A stretch of 64,000 nucleotides of DNA. Origin: Paraburkholderia panacisoli. GTDB taxonomy: Bacteria > Pseudomonadota > Gammaproteobacteria > Burkholderiales > Burkholderiaceae. Location: positions 248,001 to 312,000 of the forward strand of contig NZ_VTUZ01000003.1 of assembly GCF_008369935.1 (NCBI RefSeq). The letters run 5' to 3'. Under the pieces are notes generated by a model. That model was not told where the DNA came from and did no database searches. It saw nothing but the letters and a program-made list of their open reading frames with translations. A program made the position numbers and the translations under genes. This document shows, piece by piece, positions 54,622-63,595 of this stretch (its first letter is position 1; each line of letters opens with the position of its first letter).

Positions 54622-55671
54622 ATGTTTGATCAAAATAAAATTCCACTGATTTCACTGGTAGTGCCGTTCTACAACGAAGGGGAGGCGGTAGGTCAGTTCT
54701 TTAGGGAGATCGTTCCGGTTCTCGAGGGGATTGCATCGACGCGTTTCGAAATAGTCTGCGTCAACGACGGCAGCAGCGATGGCACGCTCGATAAGCTGAT
54801 CGCCGCCAGCGTGCGCGACGCGCGCATTCGTGTCATCGACCTGACACGAAACTTCGGCAAGGAGGCGGCGCTGACGGCCGGCATCGACGAAGCGTGGGGC
54901 GACGCGGTGATCCCTATCGACGCGGATCTGCAGGATCCGCCGAGCCTGATTCCGGTGATGGTCGAACTTTGGCGGGAGGGCGCGGAAGTCGTCGCCGCCA
55001 AACGGACCAACCGGGCTTGCGACACCTTCGCAAAACGTACGGCTGCCGCGATCTACTATCGCGTTCACAATGCGCTGTCTGAAGTCAAGCTTCCGGAAAA
55101 CGTCGGCGATTTTCGCTTGATGGACCGGCAGGTCGTCAATGCATTGCGAAACTTGCCGGAGCGGCGGCGCTTCATGAAAGGGCTGTTTGCGTGGGTTGGC
55201 TATGGGACCGTGATCGTCGAGTACCAGCGCGAACCGCGCAGCGCGGGTCATTCGAAGTTCTCCGGTTGGCGGCTGTGGAATTTTGCGCTCGAAGGCATCA
55301 CGAGCTTCAGCACCGTGCCGTTGCGGAGCTGGAGCTATATTGGCCTTGCGATCGCCACGGTGGCTTTTGTATATGGCGGCTTTATCATCGGCCGTACGCT
55401 TTGGCTCGGCAACCCGGTGCCGGGCTATGCGTCACTGCTTTCCGTGATGCTTTTCATGGGGGGTATCGAGTTGGTTGGGATCGGCGTGGTCGGCGAATAC
55501 ATCGGCCGAATCTACTACGAGACGAAGGGACGGCCCGTCTACCTCGTGCGCCGCCGCTATCAGGAAAATAGCAAGATCAGCACGCTGCCCGTGGGGCGCA
55601 ACAGCTCACGCATGTCGGACACGCTGCGGCTTGAACCCTCGCGCAAGCGCGTGCGGTTCGCAAGCCGCTGA
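54622..55671 (+). CDS. GtrB/DPM1-like membrane glycosyltransferase (GT2)
   Basis: 349 residues. The GT-A domain has LVVPFYNEGEAVGQFF, nucleotide-sugar Asp in CVNDGSSDGTLDKL and metal-binding DADLQDPPSL. The QRxRW-like region is FMKGLFAWVGYGTVIVEYQR. Two C-terminal helices (about residues 240-300) place it at the membrane, as in GtrB, which loads a sugar from a nucleotide onto undecaprenyl phosphate. A strong GGGGAGG supports ATG 54622 (ATG 54619 also possible). Confidence 0.92.
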   Translation: MFDQNKIPLISLVVPFYNEGEAVGQFFREIVPVLEGIASTRFEIVCVNDGSSDGTLDKLIAASVRDARIRVIDLTRNFGKEAALTAGIDEAWGDAVIPIDADLQDPPSLIPVMVELWREGAEVVAAKRTNRACDTFAKRTAAAIYYRVHNALSEVKLPENVGDFRLMDRQVVNALRNLPERRRFMKGLFAWVGYGTVIVEYQREPRSAGHSKFSGWRLWNFALEGITSFSTVPLRSWSYIGLAIATVAFVYGGFIIGRTLWLGNPVPGYASLLSVMLFMGGIELVGIGVVGEYIGRIYYETKGRPVYLVRRRYQENSKISTLPVGRNSSRMSDTLRLEPSRKRVRFASR

Positions 55672-55689
55672 TCCGTGGAGGCCTGAATC

Positions 55690-56424
55690 ATGTCCCCCGA
55701 TGCTTATCTTCAGATGGCCGAGACCGAGGCCGAACATTGGTGGTTTCGCGGCCGGCGCGATGTGTTGAGTTCGGTGTTGCGCCGCCTTGCGTTGCCGTCC
55801 CGCGCGCGCGTGCTCGAGGTGGGCTCGGGCACAGGCGGCAACCTGCAAATGCTGGCCGAATTCGGCAGCGTGAGCGGATTGGAGATGGACGAGACGGCGC
55901 GAAGGTTGACCGCGAAAAGCACCGGAGCGCGTTTCGATATCCGCGCAGGGCGTTGCCCGGATGATGTGCCTTTCGATGGCGAACGCTTCGATCTGATCTG
56001 TTTTTTCGATTGCCTCGAGCACATCGCCGACGACGTTGGCGCGCTTGCGCGCATGCGGGAAGTCCTGGCCCCCGGCGGGAAAATCGTCGTGACGGTGCCG
56101 GCGTATCAATGGCTATGGAGCGCGCACGACATCCATCTTCACCACTATAGACGCTACGGTCGAGCCGCGATCGCGGCGTGCGCCGACGAAGCAGGATATC
56201 GAATCGAACGCACGACTTACTTCAACACGTTGCTGCTTCCGCTGGCGATTGCCGTGCGTTTTATCGATCGTCTGCTTAAGCGCGACCGGTCCAGCGGCGA
56301 TGCTACGCCAGCCGGCGCCCTGAATAGGCTTCTCTATCGAATCTTCAGTGCCGAGCGTCATTGGGTTTCACATGGCGGGTTGCCGTGCGGCGTGTCGCTG
56401 CTCGCCGTGCTGACGGCGAAGTGA
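55690..56424 (+). CDS. Class I SAM-dependent methyltransferase
   Basis: 244 residues. Motif I VLEVGSGTGGNLQMLAEFG and later FDLICFFDCLEHIADDVGAL are clear; the start MAETEAEHWWFRGRRDVL is common in polysaccharide-associated methyltransferases. Within this operon it could methylate a sugar in the glycan. It starts 18 bases after the GT2 stop and ends 7 bases before gtrA. Confidence 0.88.
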   Translation: MSPDAYLQMAETEAEHWWFRGRRDVLSSVLRRLALPSRARVLEVGSGTGGNLQMLAEFGSVSGLEMDETARRLTAKSTGARFDIRAGRCPDDVPFDGERFDLICFFDCLEHIADDVGALARMREVLAPGGKIVVTVPAYQWLWSAHDIHLHHYRRYGRAAIAACADEAGYRIERTTYFNTLLLPLAIAVRFIDRLLKRDRSSGDATPAGALNRLLYRIFSAERHWVSHGGLPCGVSLLAVLTAK

Positions 56425-56431
56425 CACCGGC

Positions 56432-56809
56432 ATGAAAAATAGCACCGAGTTGAGAAAACTGATCCGTTTTGGCATATGCGGACTGTCGGCGACCGGCTTG
56501 CATATCGGCGTGGCCGGCGCGCTGATCTTGCACGCTGGTATGTCGCAGTCTCTCGCGAATACGGTCGCGTTCGCCTGCGCGACCTCCTGGTCGTACCTCG
56601 TGAACACGCTTTGGAGTTTTTCGTCGTCGCTGCGTGCGCGGAACGTCTGGCGATTCATCGCTGTTTCGCTTGCCGGTGCGGTCTTGACCGGACTGGTGTC
56701 CTACCTCGCGCAGATGACGGGTGCCGGACCGTGGATAGGGATTGCGATGGTTGTATGTGCGGTAACGCCGCTCACTTTTGTCACACACCGTCGCTGGACA
56801 TATCGATAG
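56432..56809 (+). CDS. GtrA-family flippase-like membrane protein
   Basis: 125 residues with four helices. The N-terminus ELRKLIRFGICGLSATGLHI, the loop AFACATSWSYLVNTLWSF and the terminal PLTFVTHRRWTYR are diagnostic of GtrA. GtrA proteins flip sugar-loaded undecaprenyl phosphate to the periplasm. With the upstream GtrB-like and GT87 proteins it completes a lipid-linked glycosylation pathway. Confidence 0.92.
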   Translation: MKNSTELRKLIRFGICGLSATGLHIGVAGALILHAGMSQSLANTVAFACATSWSYLVNTLWSFSSSLRARNVWRFIAVSLAGAVLTGLVSYLAQMTGAGPWIGIAMVVCAVTPLTFVTHRRWTYR

Positions 56810-56929
56810 AACGTGGACATCTGCGTGGCGCCGCGTTCCTCATGGAGACCGGGAAGCCGTTGAACAGGCCGGGACGATGGCATGTAACGAGCTATCGTTA
56901 TCGAGCAGATCCGACAAACAGGAGGCCTT

Positions 56930-57060
56930 GTGCGATGCACCGTCGTTCTTGAGTTCGATGATGACGATTCAACTACCTTGCGTCGAGTCGAGTTGACGCG
57001 GCTGCAGCAAGAGATCGCGAAAGCCGAACCCGGTGACGGAGGCCTGTCTCTCGCCGAGGG
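56930..57060 (+). pseudogene. ISKra4-family transposase N-terminal remnant
   Basis: Begins MRCTVVLEFDDDDSTTLRRV and continues to PGDGGLSLAEGK, matching the start of ISKra4-type transposases. The frame then runs into unrelated sequence, so only about 40 codons of the transposase remain. Confidence 0.65.
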
Positions 57061-57495
57061 AAAGCTTGGGGCCGATCCCGCAGCACTTCACGCTCGAGCG
57101 ACATCTGCTACGGGATTCCCTCTATCGCAAACAGCTCGCCGCACGCTTCGCCGTCTGGCATCGTTTTACAGAGGCCACCCAAGATCCGTCCGTTTTCTGA
57201 GCAAGCGTGTGTCCTCTCCGCTATTGTGCGGCGAACAATTTAACGTGACAGCGCCATTGGGACAGGATTTTCCCAAAGACACTGGCTTATCGGTGCATTC
57301 ACAGGTCGGACTCAACGCCGCGGCTAGTCAATTGAATGGACGTTCGTGGAAAACCCTGAACTACGAGACGCACGCAAAAAATTCAGCAATCTATTGCCGC
57401 CACCCAGGTTAAATCCGTACAAAGTGGCGAATTTTTTCAAAGACGGGACCGAAGTAATTTTCCCTGTCCGAGTCGATCCAGCAAAATAAAATGTG
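57061..57495. other. Degraded region, nothing firmly recognised
   Basis: One frame (57067-57200) reads PIPQHFTLERHLLRDSLYRK then QLAARFAVWHRFTEATQDPS to a stop, like the C-terminus of an unknown protein. No start is visible. Confidence 0.3.
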
Positions 57496-58428
57496 TTATG
57501 TGCGCGTGCGGCGTTGCATCAAAGACCACCAACGGCGTTTAAGGCCGTAATACAGGCGATAAGGATCGAAAGTGTTGCGGCGCATCAGACGACGATAAAA
57601 AGTGATAATCTTTCCGGCGCCCTGTTTCCATTTACGTTCAGTTTCGTCCCGCTTTGTAAGCTGATCTAGCCAGTTGAATTCGCGGTATTCCTTTGAAACG
57701 ACAGCGGGAACATCGAAGACGACGACATATGCAAAACGAGGAGTGGCCGAGACGTTTGAACCTGCCCCGTGCAATGTGCGACCCAGGTGCACCGTGCACC
57801 CGCCAGCCGGGATCGGACAAAAGACTGCGTCGTCGGGATTGAAACCGTCGTAACATTCAATCCCGTGTGAACGCTCCTTGCCCACGAGTTTCCTGTGAGG
57901 CTGAACGCCGCGAAGGTGCGAGCCCGGAATGAACCGCAGGCAGCCGTTTTCGACCGTGGCAGCTTGCAGCGGTATCCAGAAGCTCACTTCCTGATACGTG
58001 AACCGTGGATTGTGGAAGGCTTCGTCCTGGTGCCACGGGGTCTCAGGGCCGGCTACCGGGGGTTTGTAGAAGAGGTGATCTCCCGAAAATCGCGCGCGGG
58101 GACCCAGAATCTGTTTAGCCAGCGACTCAAGACGCTTGTGATAGGGCATCCGGCGCAACCTCGGATTGAAGTTGCTTGGCGTAAGCAATTGGGTGAGTCC
58201 GGTTGACGCGAGCGGATTCTCGCCAACGAAATCAAATAAAGCGCCCTCTTGCGCACCGGTACCGGTGAATATAAGCCGCTCGCAGATAGCCCTGAGTTCG
58301 GCAATTTGGTCCGAGGATACAACATTCTCAAACGAAGCAAACCCGCGCTTTTTAAGCGCGGCCATCTGATCGATGTCTATGCCGTTTGGCTTAAGCCTGT
58401 CAGGATCGACAATGGTCTTTGCTTTCAT
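57496..58428 (-). CDS. Phytanoyl-CoA dioxygenase (PhyH) family oxygenase
   Basis: 310 residues. The Fe(II)/2-oxoglutarate HxD motif is in PWHQDEAFHNP (near residue 136), the distal His in VHLGRTLHGAGSN, and a likely 2-oxoglutarate Arg in ATPRFAYVVVF. Codon use is slightly AT-richer than in the neighbouring operons. It may hydroxylate a lipid or small metabolite; the substrate is unknown. ATG 58428 (a GTG at 58437 is also possible). It is surrounded by insertion-sequence remnants, consistent with transfer. Confidence 0.85.
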   Translation of the reverse strand: MKAKTIVDPDRLKPNGIDIDQMAALKKRGFASFENVVSSDQIAELRAICERLIFTGTGAQEGALFDFVGENPLASTGLTQLLTPSNFNPRLRRMPYHKRLESLAKQILGPRARFSGDHLFYKPPVAGPETPWHQDEAFHNPRFTYQEVSFWIPLQAATVENGCLRFIPGSHLRGVQPHRKLVGKERSHGIECYDGFNPDDAVFCPIPAGGCTVHLGRTLHGAGSNVSATPRFAYVVVFDVPAVVSKEYREFNWLDQLTKRDETERKWKQGAGKIITFYRRLMRRNTFDPYRLYYGLKRRWWSLMQRRTRT

Positions 58429-58934
58429 TTCTTTCACCCGATTTAGTGTGGCCGATTTCCTGTCATCCTAACAACTGCGATTTGAAGGTTATGTGCGGTA
58501 CTTCTTATATCGACACTCTTTTTCGCAACCGGCATTTGCAGTTGCCGTCGAAGCGTTATCTTTTAACCGGCGCACCTATCCGCGCTGTCTTCGCCGATTC
58601 CATCTCTGTTTTAAATTGCGCGCTTTCAATCGAGTGCGCGTGATCGGCGTGTTTGTCGACGAGCACGAGTTACGCAAACTCCGGATTCGCCGCGAAAACG
58701 GTGCGGCCGTACGGTAGGTTTGCCAGCGTTGGGTCGAACTCTGTCAGCAGGCTGAAGCTGATATCCAGTGGTATGGGGTCAATCGAAGGCAGCAAGTTCA
58801 AAGCTGTGAATAGCCCCGGGCGTACGCCACTTGAATTGCCCCTTCCGGCTGGTAACGAGGCGCCGAAGTGCCGCCGTCCCATGCCAACCTCGACTTTTCT
58901 GGTTGTGCAACACCCATGTTGTAGCCTGTCCCGG
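58429..58934. other. Degraded region, nothing firmly recognised
   Basis: Open frames without recognised domains. A minus-strand frame running through 58940-59026 carries the IS6-type segment listed separately. Confidence 0.3.
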
Positions 58935-59050
58935 CCCCGGCGTCGGACCGCTTCGTAGCTGACGATAACCCCGCGCTCGACCAGTGGCTCTTCGATATCT
59001 CGCAGGCTGAGCTGAACCTGAAATACCAGCGTACCGCCCGATCTTCCTCG
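58935..59050 (-). pseudogene. IS6-family transposase remnant
   Basis: The segment LSLRDIEEPLVERGVIVSYE with AVRR is the N-terminal helix-turn-helix region typical of IS6-group transposases. The catalytic part is missing. Confidence 0.6.
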
Positions 59051-59196
59051 ACCTTCTTTGCAACGTGACGGTACGGTGTGGGTCACAGGACTAGTTTGCG
59101 GAGCATTTCGGCATTGCCGCCTCCACTCAGTTCGCGACCGCAACGGCCACGCCATTGGCTGTCACGATAACCGCAGCAGGCTCGGCCAATACGGGT

Positions 59197-59961
59197 TCAC
59201 TTGCTGGCGCTTTGCCCGAACCAAAGGCCAGAACAGTTGCACCACACCGGCTTCGACCGGCGTTCCCACGGCCACGCCAAAGGCGTCTTGCCCTGTCGTT
59301 GTCCATAGGCCGTACCATGCAGGACATCCCAGACGCAGAGGGTGTCCCCATAGTTGGACGATGCGTTGTTATACCGGCCGATGCCATGATGCACGTGATG
59401 AAAGTCCTGCAAGACCACTATTTTTTCGACGACGTCAAGCAGCAGACGTCCAGCAACGTAGCGCCGCAACCGGAGATCCCAACGAAAACCCGTATGTTGC
59501 AGCAGCGTCACGACGCCCTTGAAACCGAACACCAGTGCCGAGGCGGCGCCGGCGCTTGCATAGATCATCACGGGCGCCATCCACGCTGCCGGAATAGGGA
59601 AGTAGTAGAACTTGTTCTCGCGCGACGCCATCAGGACATTCAGATAGGTGGGCGTGTGGTGAGGCTTGTGCAGGCGCCATAGGACCGGCCGTTGGTGCGA
59701 CGTGCGGTGGAGCCAGTAATTGATGTAGTCGTCGACTATCAGGATCACGAAGAACATCGGCCACAGAGGGACGTGAGCCAGGACGTCCTTCCCATGAGGA
59801 AAGAGTCGGACGATGCCCCAGCCCATTGTCACGACCAGCAGCGCCCGAAGCGCGAACGGAATGATCGTGGTGAGCAGGTTGAAGCCGATTTCGCGGTTGC
59901 TCGATGCCCGCGGGTTCATGAATTCCCCGGTCGCGAGGTCGAGCACGAGCAATGACAGCAT
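59197..59961 (-). CDS. Sterol desaturase / fatty acid hydroxylase family membrane protein
   Basis: About 254 residues from ATG 59961 (MLSLLVLDLATGEF). The eight-His di-iron set appears in WLHRTSHQRP (HxxxH), LHKPHHTP (HxxHH), and DFHHVHHGIG. Several helices surround these. It would hydroxylate or desaturate a lipid, possibly a carotenoid or hopanoid-like one. The open frame extends upstream into the integrase fragment without a good start, so the native N-terminus may have been altered when mobile DNA moved in. Confidence 0.8.
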   Translation of the reverse strand: MLSLLVLDLATGEFMNPRASSNREIGFNLLTTIIPFALRALLVVTMGWGIVRLFPHGKDVLAHVPLWPMFFVILIVDDYINYWLHRTSHQRPVLWRLHKPHHTPTYLNVLMASRENKFYYFPIPAAWMAPVMIYASAGAASALVFGFKGVVTLLQHTGFRWDLRLRRYVAGRLLLDVVEKIVVLQDFHHVHHGIGRYNNASSNYGDTLCVWDVLHGTAYGQRQGKTPLAWPWERRSKPVWCNCSGLWFGQSASK

Positions 59962-60109
59962 CAACCCGGCAATGATGACCAGATTCCTGTTCTTTTTCCT
60001 TTTGCCATTAGTGCGCGGGGGAGGCGGGGAGGTCTTCCACGAAGAAGACAGCCTTTCCGACCTTGGTGGGATTGACGCTGACCTGCACAGCCACGCTGCC
60101 CTCGATACC

Positions 60110-60172
60110 CGCGAAGACCCGCAGGCGTTCAAGCAGCACCGGCGAGAGCAGCGCGTAGTGGTCCTTGCGGCC
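60110..60172 (-). pseudogene. 3'-side fragment of disrupted IS91-type tyrosine integrase
   Basis: On the minus strand the sequence reads GRKDHYALLSPVLLERLRV, the middle of IS91-associated tyrosine recombinases, then diverges. The matching upstream half, ending RIEQCKGRK, lies on the same strand at 63604-63973, on the far side of the RIT element. Confidence 0.75.
60165..60172. repeat. 8-bp direct repeat, left copy (TTGCGGCC)
   Basis: TTGCGGCC recurs at 63596-63603. The two copies flank the RIT element exactly and act as target-site duplication or recombination core. Confidence 0.8.
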
Positions 60173-60197
60173 AAATGTTTTTCCGAAACTTATGTTG
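60173..60197 (+). repeat. RIT terminal inverted repeat, left
   Basis: 25 bases starting AAATGTTTTTCCGAAAC. It matches the reverse complement of 63547-63571 except for one base (T versus C in the AAG-T/C-TTC region). Confidence 0.88.
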
Positions 60198-60305
60198 TGA
60201 ATCCCCCGACGTGTGCCGTGAACGCTCCTTTTTTCTCGCATTGACAACACATAACTTTTGGTCGTTGACTGGAGGAGCATCTCATGTTCCGACGGAGGTT
60301 CGACC

Positions 60306-61541
60306 ATGTTTGCCCAACTTTTCAAGCGTGCGTCAGCGGTAGCCCGTCACTCGACGGCGCCTTTTGCCGAAGAACGGATTCGCTATCTGAATTACTGCGT
60401 GCATCGGGGTGACTCTTATTGGTCGGTACGACGTAAAGCCCATGACCTGCTTTGGATCGCACAAAGGCTCCAGCACCGTAATAACCTGCGTGTCACTGTC
60501 GATCAAGTACGATCACTCGTTGTCGATCGCGAGCGCACAAGTGGTCCTCGGCTCGACTTACCCACTACGCGGAGGAGGCTGATCGCCAACGCTTGCACAT
60601 GGATCCGATTCCTCGGCAGCCTGCGTGAACCTATCGAACACATACCGTTCGGCTCGCGGCTGGATGAATATGCCGACTGGGCAAAACAGGAGCGCGGACT
60701 CAGCGACGCCACAATTGACAGATTCCGCCGAAATGTCCGGCAGTTCTTGAAGTGGTACGGTCCCCTCGGACGACCGCTATCGAGCGTTCGGGCTACGGAT
60801 ATCGATGGCTACCTTGCTTTCGGGAGGGACCGCGGGTGGTCCCGCGTTACTGTGAGCAATACGGTGGACGCCCTGCGGGCGTTCTTTCGCTTCGGTGGCC
60901 AGCAAGGGTGGTGCAATACGCATCTGGCAAATGCCATTCCGAGGCCTCGGATTTACGCACTGGAGGGATTGCCAACGGGACCATCGTGGCCAGATGTACA
61001 ACGGCTTCTCGCCACTTTGAATACACTTCGTCCCGCCGACGTACGTGACAGGGCGATCCTGATGCTGTTTGCGATTTACGCTTTGCGTGAGAGCGAAGTG
61101 GCGAATCTTCGCCTCGAGGATATCGATTGGCAGCATGATCAACTGAATATCCATCGCGCAAAAAGGGGGAAGGCGCAGGTATACCCGCTGCTGCCTTCAG
61201 TCGGCAACGCCATTGTTCGTTATCTGCGATCGGTCCGCCGGAATGGCAAACATCGAGAGGTATTCCTGACTCTCGTGTCACCGTTTCGTCCGCTTTCGCT
61301 GAGCGGTCTCTACGACATAGTCTCCTACAGACTGAAGTCGTTGAATATCCAGTCCCCCCACTACGGCCCACACTGTCTGAGACATGCCTGCGGAACCCGG
61401 TTGGTTACAGAAGGGTTGACCCTCAAGGAGATTGGCGATCATCTTGGACATCGCCGCACCGCGTCGACCCGCACGTATGCAAAGGTTAATCTGCCCGGTT
61501 TGCGTGAAGTGGCAGCCTTCGATTTGGGAGAGCTGGCATGA
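60306..61541 (+). CDS. RIT tyrosine recombinase A
   Basis: 411 residues. The N-terminal SAM-like arm-binding region is around LSDATIDRFRRNVRQFLKWY. The catalytic domain has Arg I in IYALRESEVANLRLEDIDW, the H-x-x-R box PHCLRHACGTRL, and the His/Tyr box LGHRRTASTRTYAKVN with the nucleophile Tyr. It is the longest of the trio. ATG 60306 follows GGAGG by 7 bases; a longer TTG start is not needed. It overlaps the next gene (ATGA). Confidence 0.92.
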   Translation: MFAQLFKRASAVARHSTAPFAEERIRYLNYCVHRGDSYWSVRRKAHDLLWIAQRLQHRNNLRVTVDQVRSLVVDRERTSGPRLDLPTTRRRLIANACTWIRFLGSLREPIEHIPFGSRLDEYADWAKQERGLSDATIDRFRRNVRQFLKWYGPLGRPLSSVRATDIDGYLAFGRDRGWSRVTVSNTVDALRAFFRFGGQQGWCNTHLANAIPRPRIYALEGLPTGPSWPDVQRLLATLNTLRPADVRDRAILMLFAIYALRESEVANLRLEDIDWQHDQLNIHRAKRGKAQVYPLLPSVGNAIVRYLRSVRRNGKHREVFLTLVSPFRPLSLSGLYDIVSYRLKSLNIQSPHYGPHCLRHACGTRLVTEGLTLKEIGDHLGHRRTASTRTYAKVNLPGLREVAAFDLGELA

Positions 61542-62473
61542 GACTTCAAGAACTCGTCGAGACCTACATCGCGTTCAAGGCTTCATTGGGTATGCGCTAT
61601 CGATCACAATCCGCCGTGCTCCGTGCCTATTGCCGCGCCATGGGTGATATAGACATCGAGGACGTCAGGCCAGGCGCAGTCCTGGCATTTATCACCGGCA
61701 CTGGACCGGTAACCAATCGCTGGCTGGAATGCTACAGGGTCCTGGATGGCCTCTACCGTTATGCAATTGGACGCGGTTTTGCGAAGAGGTCTCCGCTCCC
61801 TGCGGATACCCCGAGGCATCCACCGCCGTTTGTCCCATACATATATACAGTTGATGAGCTAAAGCGGTTAGTGGCGGCAACTGAAATACTGCAAACACAG
61901 TTGTCTCCAATGTTGGCTCAAACCATGCGTAGCTTGCTTCTGCTTCTATATGGGACAGGAATGCGCATTGGCGAGGCGCTATCGATCACCCTGCGGGATG
62001 TCGACTTGAAGAGCAGCACGATAACGGTTCGTGATGCTAAATTCTTTAAGACCCGCCTGATTCCCATCGGCCCACGGTTGGCAAGCGTTTTGGGCGAATA
62101 TCTGTCACGTCGTCGTCAGCTCCCCATGCCAGATGGTGACAACTCAGCGTTTCTTGCCACGCGTACTGGCCTTCACCTGAATTACAAGCGTGTGAATAAG
62201 CTGTTTTGCCGGCTTCGCCGAGCTGCACAGATTCAGCGGGAGTCTACGGCGCGTTACCAGCCTCGTATTCACGACATTCGACACGCCAGCGCCGTTCATC
62301 GGGTCGTCGCGTGGTATCGCGTCGGCGCCGAGGTACAACGCCTGTTGCCGCAATTGGCCACTTACCTGGGGCATGTTGACTTGAGGTCCACGCAGCAGTA
62401 CCTCAGCATGACGCCAGAGCTACTGCGGGAAGCCAGTTTGCGCTTTGATCGCTACGCGCAATCGGAGGTGTGA
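61538..62473 (+). CDS. RIT tyrosine recombinase B
   Basis: 311 residues. Arg I is in LLYGTGMRIGEALSITLRDV, the box IHDIRHASAVHR carries H-x-x-R, and LGHVDLRSTQQYL holds the His and nucleophile Tyr. Its start overlaps the stop of recombinase A by four bases, and its stop is one base before the next start, showing tight coupling. Confidence 0.92.
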   Translation: MRLQELVETYIAFKASLGMRYRSQSAVLRAYCRAMGDIDIEDVRPGAVLAFITGTGPVTNRWLECYRVLDGLYRYAIGRGFAKRSPLPADTPRHPPPFVPYIYTVDELKRLVAATEILQTQLSPMLAQTMRSLLLLLYGTGMRIGEALSITLRDVDLKSSTITVRDAKFFKTRLIPIGPRLASVLGEYLSRRRQLPMPDGDNSAFLATRTGLHLNYKRVNKLFCRLRRAAQIQRESTARYQPRIHDIRHASAVHRVVAWYRVGAEVQRLLPQLATYLGHVDLRSTQQYLSMTPELLREASLRFDRYAQSEV

Positions 62474-62474
62474 G

Positions 62475-63467
62475 ATGCGTGACAATAACTCGATTGGACC
62501 ATGGATACGCAGGTTCCTCCTGGAACACGTCGCCACAGAGCGCAATCTCGCGCGCAATACCCAACTCAGTTATCGCGATACGCTGGTACTTCTGCTTCCG
62601 TTCCTGAGCAAGGCACTGGGGAAGGCAGTCGATCGCCTTTCGATCGATGATCTCTCGCCTGCCAGTGTGCGCTCGTTTTTGCGGTATCTGGAGAAGGAAC
62701 GTCGCTGCAGCGGCGCCACGCGTAATCTGCGTCTGGCGACGATCCATTCGCTCGCGAAGTTCATCGGCATGCATAGCCCGGAGCATGTGGCATGGTGCGC
62801 AGCAATACGTGGCGTTCCTTTCAAGAAGACGGCGTCATCAACTCTGACGTACCTGGACAAGCCGGAAATGGAGGCATTACTGCACACGCCTGACCTGCAT
62901 ACGGCATTGGGAATGCGGGACCACGCCTTGTTGCTGTTCCTCTATAACACCGGAGCGAGAGCTGACGAGGCTGCTCATCTGTCATTGGAAGATATCAAAT
63001 GGGGCACCTCTCCTGCGGTACGCCTGGTCGGCAAGGGTAAGATGCGCTGGTGCCCCATCTGGCCTCGTACCGCGGACGTTTTAAAGCCGCTTATTGCCGG
63101 ACGCGCGTGCGGAGAATTCGTGTTTCTTAACCGGCTCAATCAACCGCTGACACGGTTTGGTATCTATGCCGTCGTGCGTCGAACGGTTGCCCAAGCGAGT
63201 CAGGCTTTGCCGTCGCTGATGGCAAAGACCATCAGCCCCCATTGCCTGAGGCACACCTGTGCCGTCCATTTGCTTCGTTCGGGCGTGGACATCAACACCA
63301 TTCGGGCATGGTTAGGGCATGTCTCCTTGGATACCACCCATATCTATGCAGAGGTCGACCTGGAAATGAAGGCTAAAGCGCTTGCCCTGTGCGATCTACC
63401 GAAGGAGACGAGGACCAGGCCTTGGCATACTGATGCTGGCCTCATGAGCTTCCTGAAAGCCCTCTGA
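62475..63467 (+). CDS. RIT tyrosine recombinase C
   Basis: 330 residues. Arg I in LYNTGARADEAAHLSLEDIK, HxxR in SPHCLRHTCAVHLL, and LGHVSLDTTHIYAEVDLEMK with the nucleophile Tyr. GGAGG six bases upstream supports ATG 62475; a longer in-frame start at 62445 would overlap recombinase B. Together the three may assemble a heteromeric synapse. Confidence 0.92.
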   Translation: MRDNNSIGPWIRRFLLEHVATERNLARNTQLSYRDTLVLLLPFLSKALGKAVDRLSIDDLSPASVRSFLRYLEKERRCSGATRNLRLATIHSLAKFIGMHSPEHVAWCAAIRGVPFKKTASSTLTYLDKPEMEALLHTPDLHTALGMRDHALLLFLYNTGARADEAAHLSLEDIKWGTSPAVRLVGKGKMRWCPIWPRTADVLKPLIAGRACGEFVFLNRLNQPLTRFGIYAVVRRTVAQASQALPSLMAKTISPHCLRHTCAVHLLRSGVDINTIRAWLGHVSLDTTHIYAEVDLEMKAKALALCDLPKETRTRPWHTDAGLMSFLKAL

Positions 63468-63491
63468 CGATCGGATAAGCGGACGAAAGTA

Positions 63492-63552
63492 ATGTTGCCG
63501 CGTTTCGAAAGCGGGTGCCGCCAGAATGGTATTCCAGTCGTCGCGGCAACAT
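63492..63552. repeat. 11-bp inverted repeat at the right end of the RIT element
   Basis: ATGTTGCCGCG (63492-63502) and CGCGGCAACAT (63542-63552) are perfect reverse complements 39 bases apart; the second overlaps the right terminal repeat. It could be an extra recombinase site or hairpin. Confidence 0.6.
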
Positions 63553-63571
63553 AAGCTTCGGAAAAACATTT
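63547..63571 (-). repeat. RIT terminal inverted repeat, right
   Basis: 25 bases starting CAACATAAGCTTCGG, the near-perfect reverse complement of the left repeat. Outside it AACATTTA-ATCG-TAAATGTT (63565-63584) and AAATGT-N8-ACATTT (63578-63597) form nested palindromes that look like a tyrosine-recombinase crossover core. Confidence 0.85.
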
Positions 63572-63595
63572 AATCGTAAATGTTCGCGAGGACAT

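Larger units (their letters stand above)
60173..63595 (+). mobile_element. Recombinase-In-Trio (RIT) element, 3,423 bp
   Basis: Three consecutive, tightly coupled tyrosine-recombinase genes (60306-61541, 61538-62473, 62475-63467) lie between inverted repeats: 60173-60197 and 63547-63571 match at 24 of 25 positions. TTGCGGCC flanks the element on both sides. Removing 60173-63603 and joining the flanks restores the coding order C-K-G-R-K-D-H in the interrupted integrase gene. The left repeat is at the very edge, but at the right end 24 more bases (63572-63595), with two nested palindromes, lie outside the repeat. This matches the described RIT architecture; the element looks intact. Confidence 0.9.
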
